A stretch of DNA of 9,324 nucleotides from Pseudomonadota bacterium (GTDB lineage Bacteria > Pseudomonadota > Alphaproteobacteria > Rhizobiales > Tepidamorphaceae). The DNA is taken from the NCBI GenBank assembly GCA_023435545.1, contig JAEYRQ010000630.1, positions 1 to 9,324 on the forward strand, in the 5' to 3' direction. Under the pieces are notes generated by a model, which was not told where the DNA came from, did no database searches, and saw nothing but the letters and a program-made list of their open reading frames with translations. Shown one piece after another: positions 1 through 7,024 of the stretch (positions within the stretch are counted from its first letter, which is position 1; each line of letters opens with the position of its first letter). The position numbers were made by a program, and so were the translations under genes.

Positions 1-320
1 ATGTAATTTGCCACGAGCCGCGGGCCGTAGATCACCGGCACGATGACCTTGTTGATTTCCGAGCCGTCGTTGGCGCTTTCCTCGTAGATCTCGACAAACA
101 GCCGGTCGAGCGCGAAGGCCGCCCCGCTCACGTCGACTGCGATCTGGAACTGGCCGTGCTCGCCGGTTCCGCCACCGACATTGAAGAAGCCGGTCCGTTC
201 GTCGTGTCCGTCGTGGACGCGATACTGCACCGTCGCCTCGAAGCCCTGCGCGATGCCCGCGACAAGAACGGGATTGCCGACGATGTCGAAGGGTTTGGGC
301 TGCTGGATCTGGTTGACCAT
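1..320 (-). CDS. Gmad2-like immunoglobulin-fold protein, N-terminal part (runs off left edge)
   Basis: An open frame starts at the ATG at 320-318 and stays open to position 1, giving 106 complete codons with no stop, so the C-terminus lies outside the window. The start is backed by a GGGGGAG ribosome-binding site ending 6 nt upstream. The protein begins MVNQIQQPKPFDIVGNPVLV. It has no signal peptide or membrane segment in the visible part. The order of motifs, an early 'V-x-G-x-A-x-GFEA' strand, a central 'GEHGQFQIAVDV' strand and a late 'YEESANDGSE' loop followed by 'VPV', fits the Gmad2 fold, first described in spore-germination proteins and also found in many non-spore-forming bacteria. 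The cellular role is unknown. Related proteins may carry further domains such as LysM after this one, but that cannot be seen here. It is divergent from dnaX and probably unrelated to it in function. The family call rests on motif resemblance only. Confidence 0.68.
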   Translation of the reverse strand, partial: MVNQIQQPKPFDIVGNPVLVAGIAQGFEATVQYRVHDGHDERTGFFNVGGGTGEHGQFQIAVDVSGAAFALDRLFVEIYEESANDGSEINKVIVPVIYGPRLVANY

Positions 321-326
321 AGGGTT

Positions 327-333
327 CTCCCCC
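327..333 (-). promoter_or_regulatory. Ribosome-binding site of the Gmad2-like gene
   Basis: On the minus strand this reads GGGGGAG, placed 6 nt before the ATG at 320-318. It fixes the start of the partial gene at the left edge. Confidence 0.6.
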
Positions 334-346
334 GCGCTCGCGTGCA

Positions 347-365
347 CCGGCGCGCCGCGCGCCGG
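347..365. repeat. Perfect 8-bp inverted repeat in the divergent intergenic region
   Basis: The arms CCGGCGCG (347-354) and CGCGCCGG (358-365) are perfect complements separated by 3 nt. The repeat lies 26 nt upstream of the minus-strand start at 320, so it would fold in the 5' leader of the Gmad2-like mRNA if transcription starts further upstream. No T-run follows on either strand, so it does not look like an intrinsic terminator. It could be a leader hairpin or simply a product of high GC content. Confidence 0.4.
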
Positions 366-479
366 CTTGACGCTAGGGAAACCTTGCCCCCGCAATGTGG
401 CCGTCAGGAGACGCTTTCGGCCGCCGGCCGTTGCCCCCGACGCAGCGCGTTTTCCCCCTTTGGCCGGCCGGCGCGATCC

Positions 480-500
480 GTGTAGGGTCGGACCCGACAC
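480..500. repeat. Near-perfect 21-bp palindrome upstream of dnaX
   Basis: The arms GTGT-A-GGGTC (480-489) and GACCC-G-ACAC (491-500) are symmetric about the G at 490, with a single mismatch (A484 against G496). Immediately downstream the heptamer GGACACC occurs twice, at 502-508 and 510-516. The palindrome ends 35 nt before the dnaX start codon. Its size and symmetry suit a dimeric repressor site or a leader hairpin. No known operator consensus was recognised. Confidence 0.4.
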
Positions 501-535
501 TGGACACCCGGACACCGACCATCGCATCTGGCGAC

Positions 536-2323
536 ATGGATCAGCGCTCCCCTGACGACACGAGCCGGACGCCCGGCGGCTACCGCGTGCTGGCGCGCAA
601 GTACCGGCCGACCAGCTTCGGCGACCTGATCGGCCAGGAGCCGATGGTGCGCACCCTGCGCAACGCCTTCGCCTCCGGCCGCATCGCGCAGGCCTACATG
701 CTCACGGGGGTCCGCGGTGTGGGCAAGACGACCACTGCCCGCATCCTCGCCCGCGCGCTCAACTACGAGCCGGTGGAGGCCGCCGAGGGGACGCCGGCCG
801 GACCGACCCTCGATCTGCCCACCGAGGGCCGCCATTGCCGGGCAATCCTCGAATCGCGCCACGTCGATGTGATCGAGATGGACGCGGCCTCCCACACCGG
901 CATCGACGACATCCGCGAGATCATCGAGGCGGTGCGTTACCGGCCTGCCGAGGCGCGCTACAAGATCTACATCATCGATGAGGTGCACATGCTCTCGAAG
1001 GCCGCCTTCAACGGCCTTCTGAAGACCCTCGAGGAGCCGCCGGAGCATGTGAAGTTCGTGTTCGCGACCACCGAGATCCGCAAGGTGCCGATCACGGTGC
1101 TGTCGCGCTGCCAGCGCTTCGATCTGCGCCGCATCGACGCCGACATGATGGTGCGCCACCTCTCCGGCATCGCGGCGGCCGAATCGGTCGAGGTTGAGGA
1201 GGAGGCGCTGCGGATGATCGCGCGGGCGAGCGAGGGCTCGGTGCGCGATGCGCTGTCGCTGCTCGACCAGGCGATCGCCCATGGCGGCGGCGCTGTCAGG
1301 GCGGAGGAGGCGCGGGCCATGCTCGGCGTCGCCGATCGCGCCCGGGTGGTCGACCTCTTCGAGAAGGTGATGTCGGGCGACGTCGCCGCGGCGATCGGCG
1401 AACTGGACACCCAGTATGCCGAAGGTGCTGCGCCCGAGATGGTGCTGACCGACCTTGCCGCCTTCGTGCATCTGGTGACGCGCCTTCGGCTGGTGCCCGA
1501 CGCCGCGCAGGACGTCTCGCTGGCGGAAGCCGAGCGGGTGCGCGGCGTCGAGTTCGCCGCGAAGGTGGCGATCCCCGAACTGAGCCGCGCCTGGCAGATC
1601 CTGCTGAAGGGCATCGCCGAGGTCGAAGGTTCGCCCAAGCCGCTCGCGGCCGCCGAGATGGTGCTGGTGCGCCTCGCCTATGCGGCGAGCCTGCCGAGCC
1701 CGGAGGACATCATCAAGAGGCTGGAGGAGGGCGAGCCGGTCGGATCAACGCGTGGTCCGGTCGCGCCCGGCGGCTCCGGCGGGGGCGCGCGTGCCGTCTC
1801 GTCTCCTGGTCCCGGACCGATGCGTCTGGCAGCGGCCGGAGGCGCCTCGGGCGTGCCGCGGCGTGAGCCGGTTGCGCGCGCGCCGGAGCCGGATCTCCCG
1901 CAACCGCGCGATTTGCGCGAGGTCGTGGCGCTCGCTGCGGAGAGGCGCGACATCAAGTTGCAGACCGCGCTCGAGCGCTATGTGCGCATCGTCCGGTTCG
2001 AGCCCGGCCAGATCGAGCTGTCGCTGGTCGAGGGCGCCGCCCAGGATCTGGTGCAAGACCTGTCGCAGAAGCTGTCGGAGTGGACCGGCCGGCGCTGGGT
2101 GGTGGCGGTGTCGCGGGCCGACGGCGAGCCGACCCTGCGCGAACAGGCGGATGCCCGGCGCACCGCGCTCATCGACGACATGCGGCGCCATCCCGCCGTC
2201 AGCGCGATCCTGAGCACTTTTCCCGGAGCCGAGATCGTCGACGTGCGTGTGGAGGCCGATCCGGCGGCGGTGGACGAAGCCGCTGCGGCGGTGCCCCCTG
2301 ACGAGGAGGACGAGAGCGAATGA
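536..2323 (+). CDS. dnaX: DNA polymerase III subunit tau/gamma (clamp loader ATPase)
   Basis: This is the clamp-loader motor subunit that opens and loads the beta sliding clamp and couples polymerases at the replication fork. The 595-residue protein shows an AAA+ module with Walker [10 protein letters not shown] (58-66), Walker B YIIDEVH (145-151), the SRC motif (190-192) and a sensor-II-like GSVRD (234-238). Next come a helical oligomerisation domain (about 220-385), a Gly/Pro/Arg-rich linker (about 400-458) and a tau-type C-terminal domain ending in the acidic tail DEEDESE. The cysteines that normally bind zinc after Walker A are missing; only Cys101 remains. No A-rich slippery heptamer for making gamma was seen. 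The frame is open further upstream, to an ATG at 395, but that extension is not DnaX-like and has no ribosome-binding site. I therefore chose the ATG at 536, although its own Shine-Dalgarno is also weak. It is first in an operon with ybaB and recR. Confidence 0.96.
   Translation: MDQRSPDDTSRTPGGYRVLARKYRPTSFGDLIGQEPMVRTLRNAFASGRIAQAYMLTGVRGVGKTTTARILARALNYEPVEAAEGTPAGPTLDLPTEGRHCRAILESRHVDVIEMDAASHTGIDDIREIIEAVRYRPAEARYKIYIIDEVHMLSKAAFNGLLKTLEEPPEHVKFVFATTEIRKVPITVLSRCQRFDLRRIDADMMVRHLSGIAAAESVEVEEEALRMIARASEGSVRDALSLLDQAIAHGGGAVRAEEARAMLGVADRARVVDLFEKVMSGDVAAAIGELDTQYAEGAAPEMVLTDLAAFVHLVTRLRLVPDAAQDVSLAEAERVRGVEFAAKVAIPELSRAWQILLKGIAEVEGSPKPLAAAEMVLVRLAYAASLPSPEDIIKRLEEGEPVGSTRGPVAPGGSGGGARAVSSPGPGPMRLAAAGGASGVPRREPVARAPEPDLPQPRDLREVVALAAERRDIKLQTALERYVRIVRFEPGQIELSLVEGAAQDLVQDLSQKLSEWTGRRWVVAVSRADGEPTLREQADARRTALIDDMRRHPAVSAILSTFPGAEIVDVRVEADPAAVDEAAAAVPPDEEDESE
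2304..2309 (+). promoter_or_regulatory. Ribosome-binding site of ybaB inside the dnaX 3' end
   Basis: AGGAGG lies 10 nt before the ybaB ATG at 2320, within the codons for the acidic tail of DnaX. It supports coupled translation across the 4-nt ATGA overlap. Confidence 0.55.
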
Positions 2324-2646
2324 AGGACTTTCTCGGAATGATGAAGCAGGCCCAGCAGCTCCAGGCCCGGATGGCCGAGCTGCAGGCCGAACTCGACCGT
2401 ATGGAGGTCTCGGGGACCTCGGGCGGCGGGCTGGTGACGGTGACGCTCTCGGCGAAGGGCGACATGCGCGGCGTGTCGATCGATCCAAGCCTGGTGAAGC
2501 CGGAGGAGGCGGAGATCCTGGAGGATCTCATCGTCGCAGCCCACGGCGATGCCCGCCGGAAGGCGGAGGCGGCCATGGCGGAGAAGATGAAGGAGCTGAC
2601 CGGTGGCATGAGCCTGCCGCCCGGTTTCTCGCTGCCGGGCATGTGA
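2320..2646 (+). CDS. ybaB: YbaB/EbfC family nucleoid-associated DNA-binding protein
   Basis: This is a small dimeric DNA-binding protein of the YbaB/EbfC family, which is associated with the nucleoid and almost always encoded between dnaX and recR. The 108-residue protein has the family pattern. An N-terminal amphipathic helix '[20 protein letters not shown]' (6-25) is followed by the '[16 protein letters not shown]' beta segment, '[19 protein letters not shown]' and a second long helix with alternating Ala, Lys and Glu. It ends in a Pro/Gly/Met-rich tail. The length is normal for the family. The start overlaps the dnaX stop as ATGA, with AGGAGG 10 nt upstream. The exact role is poorly defined in most bacteria; the conserved operon suggests it works with replication or RecR-dependent repair. 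Confidence 0.95.
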   Translation: MKDFLGMMKQAQQLQARMAELQAELDRMEVSGTSGGGLVTVTLSAKGDMRGVSIDPSLVKPEEAEILEDLIVAAHGDARRKAEAAMAEKMKELTGGMSLPPGFSLPGM

Positions 2647-2665
2647 GGCGCGCCACGGGAGCCCC

Positions 2666-3271
2666 ATGAGCGCGTCCGCAACCGGGCCGGAGCTCGACCG
2701 GCTGATCCAGCTCCTGGCGCGGCTGCCCGGGCTCGGTCCGCGCTCGGCGCGCCGTGCCGTCCTGCAGCTCATCCAGAAGCGCGAGCAACTGCTGATCCCG
2801 CTCGCCGAGGCGCTTCAGGTCGCCGCCGACCGGATCACCGTCTGCTCGGTCTGCGGCAATGTCGACACACGCGATCCGTGCGGGATCTGCACCGACCCCA
2901 GGCGCGATCCTTCGATCATCTGCGTGGTCGAGACGGTGGGAGATCTCTGGGCTCTGGAGCGGGCACAGGCCACACGCGGCCGCTACCATGTGCTCGGCGG
3001 CACGCTGTCGCCGCTCGACGGCATCGGCCCGGATGATCTTCGCATCTCCGAACTGGTCGCCCGCGCGCGGGAGCCGGAGGTGAGGGAGGTGATCCTCGCG
3101 GTCAATGCCACCGTCGAGGGCCAGACCACCGCCCACTACGTCACCGACCTGCTGCATGAAGTGGAGGTTCGCGTCACCCGCCTCGCCCACGGCGTTCCGG
3201 TCGGGGGCGAGCTCGACTATCTCGACGACGGGACGCTGGCCGCCGCCATGCGGTCGCGCACCCCGTTCTGA
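2666..3271 (+). CDS. recR: Recombination mediator protein RecR
   Basis: RecR acts with RecO (and RecF) to load RecA on SSB-coated single-stranded DNA at gaps. The 201-residue protein is full length. It has a helix-hairpin-helix '[20 protein letters not shown]' (17-36) and a four-cysteine zinc finger with Cys60, Cys63, Cys72 and Cys75. A Toprim domain (about 83-178) follows, with '[12 protein letters not shown]' and '[13 protein letters not shown]', and then the conserved C-terminal segment '[16 protein letters not shown]'. GGGAG sits 4 nt before the ATG at 2666, and the gap from the ybaB stop is 19 nt, so it is probably co-transcribed. It converges with cysG, with only 5 bp between the two stop codons. 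Confidence 0.97.
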   Translation: MSASATGPELDRLIQLLARLPGLGPRSARRAVLQLIQKREQLLIPLAEALQVAADRITVCSVCGNVDTRDPCGICTDPRRDPSIICVVETVGDLWALERAQATRGRYHVLGGTLSPLDGIGPDDLRISELVARAREPEVREVILAVNATVEGQTTAHYVTDLLHEVEVRVTRLAHGVPVGGELDYLDDGTLAAAMRSRTPF

Positions 3272-3276
3272 CGCGA

Positions 3277-4368
3277 CTATCGGCCTGCGGCGACCAGGCG
3301 GAGCGGGCTTGCCGCCGGATTCGGCGGCGTCGTGACGCCGGGAACAATATCGTAGCCGATCCCCTCGGCATCGAGCGCGGCAATCTCCTCGCCGACGCGC
3401 CCGAAAATCGTCGGATCGCCCGCCGGGAGCCGGACGATCCGCTTCCCCGCCTTGGCCAGCTCGACCATCATCTCGGTGATGTCCTGCCGCTGGCAGGCGG
3501 GACGGCCGGCACGGTCGCCGACGGGGATGCGCCGGGCCTCGCGTCGCGCCAGCTCCAGCACCTCGTCCGCGACGGGATCGTCGAAAAGCACGACGTCGGC
3601 GGCCTGGAGGGCGCGGACGGCCTTGAGCGTCAGGAGTTCGACGTCGCCGGTTCCGGCGCCGACGAAGCTGACATGGCCCTTCGGGCGACAATCGGCGATT
3701 TCGCGCAGCAGATCGTCCGGGGAGGACACCTGCGGCGCGGGTCCGAAGGCGCAGTCGACGAAGCCTTCCCAGAACGCGCGGCGCTCCGGACCGGGGCAGA
3801 GCCGCGCGGAAATGACGTCCCGCCAGCGCTTTGCGAGCGCGGCCCAGTCCGCGAGCTCACGCGGAATCAGGGTTTCGATCCGCCGGCGTATCGCCTGGCC
3901 GAGGATCGGTGCCGCGCCCGAGGTCGAGATGCCGACCACCACGGGCGAGCGGTTGACGATGGTTCCGAACTGGAACCGGCAATGCTCCGGCCGGTCGATG
4001 ACGTTGCAGGGAGCGCCCGCGGCGCCGGCCGCCTCGGCGAAGGCGGCCGCCTCCTCGTCGCCCTGCGCGGCGGCGACCGCGACCGCAGCGCCGATCATGT
4101 CGGCCGGGCGCCAGCGGCGCCGTATGAGCGAGATCGCCGGCTCGCGCGCGGCAAGCCCGGTCATTTCCAGGCTGACCGTCTCCACAGGCGCATACACGTC
4201 GACCCCCGCGCCGGCGGCGCAGAGAAGCTCCGCCTTCCACGCCGCCGCCGGGGTGCCGCCGGCGACGACCGCCCGCTCGCCCGTGAGGTCGAGGAAGACG
4301 GGAAGGACGCTCAGCGCCGCGATGCGCGGCGGCGCTGCTTCACTCGGCGGCCTGTAGACGAGCTTCAT
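3277..4368 (-). CDS. cysG: Siroheme synthase with truncated methyltransferase domain
   Basis: CysG makes siroheme, the cofactor of NirB, from uroporphyrinogen III. The first half of this 363-residue protein is the precorrin-2 dehydrogenase/ferrochelatase. It has a dinucleotide-binding GG-x5-AWK motif (37-45), the catalytic-type Asp125 in 'NVID', and 'FGTIVNRSPVVVGISTSGAAP' (134-154). The second half begins a uroporphyrinogen-III C-methyltransferase domain with 'VGAGTGD' (236-242) and Asp263. It then ends at 'VPGVT' plus 17 residues, about 109 short of E. coli CysG (457 aa, offset 15). The residue matching E. coli Lys270 is Asp285, and the usual RLK(G/S)GDP is RLPAGDP. The methyltransferase half is probably inactive. 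The start at 4368 is set by AAGGA 6 nt upstream and overlaps the nasA end by 29 nt. The frame is open to an ATG at 4536, but that extension is an out-of-frame reading of nasA. Last gene of the operon. Confidence 0.88.
   Translation of the reverse strand: MKLVYRPPSEAAPPRIAALSVLPVFLDLTGERAVVAGGTPAAAWKAELLCAAGAGVDVYAPVETVSLEMTGLAAREPAISLIRRRWRPADMIGAAVAVAAAQGDEEAAAFAEAAGAAGAPCNVIDRPEHCRFQFGTIVNRSPVVVGISTSGAAPILGQAIRRRIETLIPRELADWAALAKRWRDVISARLCPGPERRAFWEGFVDCAFGPAPQVSSPDDLLREIADCRPKGHVSFVGAGTGDVELLTLKAVRALQAADVVLFDDPVADEVLELARREARRIPVGDRAGRPACQRQDITEMMVELAKAGKRIVRLPAGDPTIFGRVGEEIAALDAEGIGYDIVPGVTTPPNPAASPLRLVAAGR
3311..3340. repeat. Two overlapping perfect hairpins at the recR/cysG convergent junction
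   Basis: GCCGCCG (3311-3317) and CGGCGGC (3322-3328) form a 7-bp stem with a 4-nt loop. CGGCGTC (3325-3331) and GACGCCG (3334-3340) form a second 7-bp stem with a 2-nt gap. The two share 3325-3328, so they are mutually exclusive in a single transcript. They lie inside the last codons of cysG and 40-69 nt past the recR stop. No T-run follows in either direction, so they are not classic intrinsic terminators. They could still slow polymerase or protect the 3' ends of both converging transcripts. Confidence 0.4.
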
Positions 4369-7024
4369 CGATGATCCTTCTGATTTCGGATCGGCAGGAG
4401 CCGCAATTGGTGCCGGCGCGGGTCGTCTCGCCGATCTCCAGCACGCTGCGGCAGCCGGCCGCGACGGACGCGGCGATCGCGTTAACGCCGACATCGAAGC
4501 AGGAGCAGACGATGCGCCCGACCGAGGGCATGGCAACCGGCGCGCGTCCCGACAGGAGCGCCATGCGCTCGCCCTTGCCCACCGGTTCGCCCGTGCCCAG
4601 CAGGTGGATCAGCCAGTCGCGGGACGGCATCTGTCCGGGCGGGGCGACCAGCAGCGCCTCGGCGAGCGCGCCGGTCTCGTCCAGCGCGGCGGCGCGGTAG
4701 GCGAGCCCCCGCCTGTCGGTGTATTCGACCAGCCGGTCGCGGTCGAAATTGTCCAGCAGGCGGCGCGACAGCAGAATGCCCTGGTCCGGCGTCTCGGTGC
4801 CGCGCAGATCGTAGACCCATCCGGCCTCGACCGGGCGCCTGGACCAATGCACGAAACCCGTCGGCCGCAGGTCGCGCCGGGTGATCAGCACGCCCTCCCA
4901 GGCGACCGCCTCGCGCTCGATCCTGACCGGGACGTTCTTGAGTTCCGGCTGGCCGGAAAACGGATCGCTGAGGGGGGTGGAGAGAACGCCGGCTCCGGCG
5001 TTCGCGGCGAACCGGCCGCTCCAGTGCATCGGCAGGAACGCCGTGCCGGGTTTCTGCGCGTCGGTGATGTCGACCCTGGCGCGCGCGAAGCCGTAGCGGC
5101 TGGAGACGCGGGCGAGGTCACCGTCCGCCAGCCCATGCCGCGCGGCGTCTCCGGGGGCGATTTCCACGACGGGCTCCGGTGCGTTCGCCATCAGCCGGGG
5201 CACGCGGCCGGTGCGGGTCATCGTGTGCCACTGGTCGCGCAGCCGGCCGGTGTTGAGCGCAATCGGATGCCGCACGTCCGGGGGAACGGCGACGCCCTCC
5301 TGGCGCACGGCAACGAAGCGAGCCCGCCCGTCCGGCGTGGGAAAGCGACCTCCCGAGAGGAGGCGTCCCGCCGGCGCCTCGGACTGCGGTTGCGGCCAGT
5401 GGCGCGGCGCGAAGTGCTCGTAGTCCTCCTCCGCGATGCCGGTCAGTGCGCCGATGTCGAACAGCCTCCCGCCGCCGTTCTCGAAGGCTGACAGCGCCGC
5501 GTGCTCGCGGAATATGTGAGCGGGTCCGTCGAAATCGAACGCCTCGCCGTAACCCATGCGCCGGGCGACCTCGCAGACGATCCGCCAGTCGGGCCGTGCT
5601 TCGCCCGGCATCGGCAGGAACGGCCGCTGGCGCGACATGCGCCGCTCGGAATTGGTGACGGTCCCGCTCTTCTCGCCCCATGCAGCTGCGGGAAGCAGCA
5701 CGTCGGCATACCGAGTGGTGTCGGTGCGGGTGACGTCGGACACGACCACGAAGTCGCACACCTTCAGCGCGTCGCGGACGCGGCCGGCGTCGGGCATGCT
5801 GACGGCTGGGTTGGTGCCCATGATCCACAGCGCCTTGACGGGGCCATCGCCTGCGGCGCGGAACATGTCGACCGCCTTCAGGCCTGCCCGCCGCGCGATC
5901 GCCGGCGCCTTCCAGAACCGCGCGACGCGATCGACGTCGTCGGAACTGTCGAAAGTCATGTGCGCGGCGAGCTGGTTGGCGAGACCGCCCACCTCGCGCC
6001 CGCCCATCGCGTTCGGCTGGCCGGTCACCGAGAAGGGTCCCATGCCCGGCCGGCCGATGCGGCCGGTCGCCAGGTGGCAGTTGATGATGGCGTTGACCTT
6101 GTCGGTGCCGTGCGCCGATTGGTTGATGCCCTGGCTGAAGACCGTGACGCTGCGCTCTGTTGCGGCGAACAGCTCGAAGAACAGGCGCAGATCGGCGTCC
6201 GCGACGCCGCAGCATTCGGCCACCTGGCTGACCGACGAAGCCTCGGCGGCGGCGACCGCGAGCGCCTCGGCGAAGCCGGTCGTCGAGGCTGCGACGAAGT
6301 CGACGTCGACCGCACCTGCGCGATGAAGGTGTGCAAGGAGGCCGTTGAACAGCAGCACGTCGGTGCCCGGATCGATGGCCAGATGCAGGTCGCAGTCCTC
6401 GGCGGTGGCGGTGCGGCGGGGATCGATCACGACGATCTTCGTGCCGCGCGCCTCGCGGGCCGCCAGCAGGCGCTGGTAGAGGACCGGATGGCACCAGGCG
6501 GTGTTCGATCCCGTCAGCACCACGAGATCCGCCTGCTCCAGGTCCTCGTAGACGCCGGGCACCACGTCCTCACCGAAGGCCCGGCGGTGTCCCGCCACCG
6601 TCGAGGCCATGCACAGCCGCGAGTTGGTGTCGATGTTGGCCGAGCCGATGAACCCCTTCATCAGCTTGTTGGCGACGTAGTAGTCCTCGGTGAGAAGCTG
6701 CCCGGAAACGTAGAAGGCGACGGCATCCGGGCCGTGGTTGTCGATGGTCTCGCGGAAGCGGCGCGCGACCAGGTCGAGCGCCTCGTCCCATGAGGCTTGC
6801 CGCCCGCCGATCTCCGGGGCGAGCAGGCGGCCTTCGAGGCCGGTCGTCGCGCCGAGCGCGGCGCCCTTCGAGCACAGCCTGCCGAAGTTTGCCGGGTGAT
6901 CCGGGTCACCCCGAACGATTGTCCGCCCGTCTGACTCGACGCGTGCGAGAACGCCGCATCCCACCCCGCAATAGGGGCAGGTGGTGCCCACCTCGCCGGT
7001 CGGAAGGTCCTGAATACCGCTCAT
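4340..7024 (-). CDS. nasA: Assimilatory nitrate reductase catalytic subunit with C-terminal BFD-type [2Fe-2S] domain
   Basis: This cytoplasmic molybdoenzyme reduces nitrate to nitrite for nitrogen assimilation. The 894-residue protein has no Tat or Sec signal. An N-terminal [4Fe-4S] site has Cys16, Cys19, Cys23 and Cys51. The molybdenum ligand is Cys138 in 'TNSRLCMAS', followed by 'GSNTAWCHPVLYQRL', typical of NasA/NarB rather than formate dehydrogenase. The molybdopterin-dinucleotide-binding domain runs from about 584 to 700. The last 59 residues are a BFD-like [2Fe-2S] domain with Cys840, Cys842, Cys874 and Cys877, as in proteobacterial NasA but lacking in shorter NarB types. The start overlaps the nirD stop as ATGA with no well-spaced ribosome-binding site, which suggests translational coupling. 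Its electron donor is not a dedicated neighbour; NirB/NirD are candidates. The Paracoccus name for the equivalent gene is nasC. Confidence 0.94.
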   Translation of the reverse strand: MSGIQDLPTGEVGTTCPYCGVGCGVLARVESDGRTIVRGDPDHPANFGRLCSKGAALGATTGLEGRLLAPEIGGRQASWDEALDLVARRFRETIDNHGPDAVAFYVSGQLLTEDYYVANKLMKGFIGSANIDTNSRLCMASTVAGHRRAFGEDVVPGVYEDLEQADLVVLTGSNTAWCHPVLYQRLLAAREARGTKIVVIDPRRTATAEDCDLHLAIDPGTDVLLFNGLLAHLHRAGAVDVDFVAASTTGFAEALAVAAAEASSVSQVAECCGVADADLRLFFELFAATERSVTVFSQGINQSAHGTDKVNAIINCHLATGRIGRPGMGPFSVTGQPNAMGGREVGGLANQLAAHMTFDSSDDVDRVARFWKAPAIARRAGLKAVDMFRAAGDGPVKALWIMGTNPAVSMPDAGRVRDALKVCDFVVVSDVTRTDTTRYADVLLPAAAWGEKSGTVTNSERRMSRQRPFLPMPGEARPDWRIVCEVARRMGYGEAFDFDGPAHIFREHAALSAFENGGGRLFDIGALTGIAEEDYEHFAPRHWPQPQSEAPAGRLLSGGRFPTPDGRARFVAVRQEGVAVPPDVRHPIALNTGRLRDQWHTMTRTGRVPRLMANAPEPVVEIAPGDAARHGLADGDLARVSSRYGFARARVDITDAQKPGTAFLPMHWSGRFAANAGAGVLSTPLSDPFSGQPELKNVPVRIEREAVAWEGVLITRRDLRPTGFVHWSRRPVEAGWVYDLRGTETPDQGILLSRRLLDNFDRDRLVEYTDRRGLAYRAAALDETGALAEALLVAPPGQMPSRDWLIHLLGTGEPVGKGERMALLSGRAPVAMPSVGRIVCSCFDVGVNAIAASVAAGCRSVLEIGETTRAGTNCGSCRSEIRRIIDEARLQAAE
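4375..4379 (-). promoter_or_regulatory. Ribosome-binding site of cysG inside nasA
   Basis: On the minus strand this reads AAGGA, 6 nt before the ATG at 4368. It settles the cysG start and rules out the longer upstream reading from 4536. Confidence 0.6.

Noticed and set aside
366..396. Possible promoter with CTTGAC at 366-371
   Set aside because: The -35-like hexamer is good, but nothing resembling a -10 box occurs 16-19 nt downstream.
395..535. Longer dnaX reading starting at the ATG at 395
   Set aside because: The 47 extra residues do not resemble DnaX, there is no ribosome-binding site, and they cover the palindrome region. The ATG at 536 gives the usual N-terminus shortly before '[10 protein letters not shown]'.
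321..535. SRP RNA (ffs) gene, sometimes found near dnaX
   Set aside because: The conserved GGAAGCAGCC loop motif is absent on both strands of the intergenic region.
404..1471. Long minus-strand open frame opposite dnaX
   Set aside because: It is rich in Arg, His and Gly with no recognisable domain, which is typical of an antisense shadow in GC-rich DNA; the plus strand holds an unmistakable DnaX.
536..2323. Programmed frameshift in dnaX to make a short gamma form
   Set aside because: No A-rich slippery heptamer was found in the coding sequence.
2528..3691. Minus-strand open frame spanning recR and the cysG end, considered as the missing cysG 3' half
   Set aside because: Its translation is low-complexity Arg/Gly/Pro sequence with none of the methyltransferase motifs, so it does not rescue the truncation.
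4369..4536. Longer cysG reading starting at the ATG at 4536
   Set aside because: The 56 extra residues are a Pro/Ala/Arg-rich out-of-frame reading of nasA, and AAGGA sits just before the ATG at 4368.
4604..6793. Long plus-strand open frames opposite nasA
   Set aside because: They mirror the codon pattern of nasA, have no domain signature, and no plausible ribosome-binding site was noticed.
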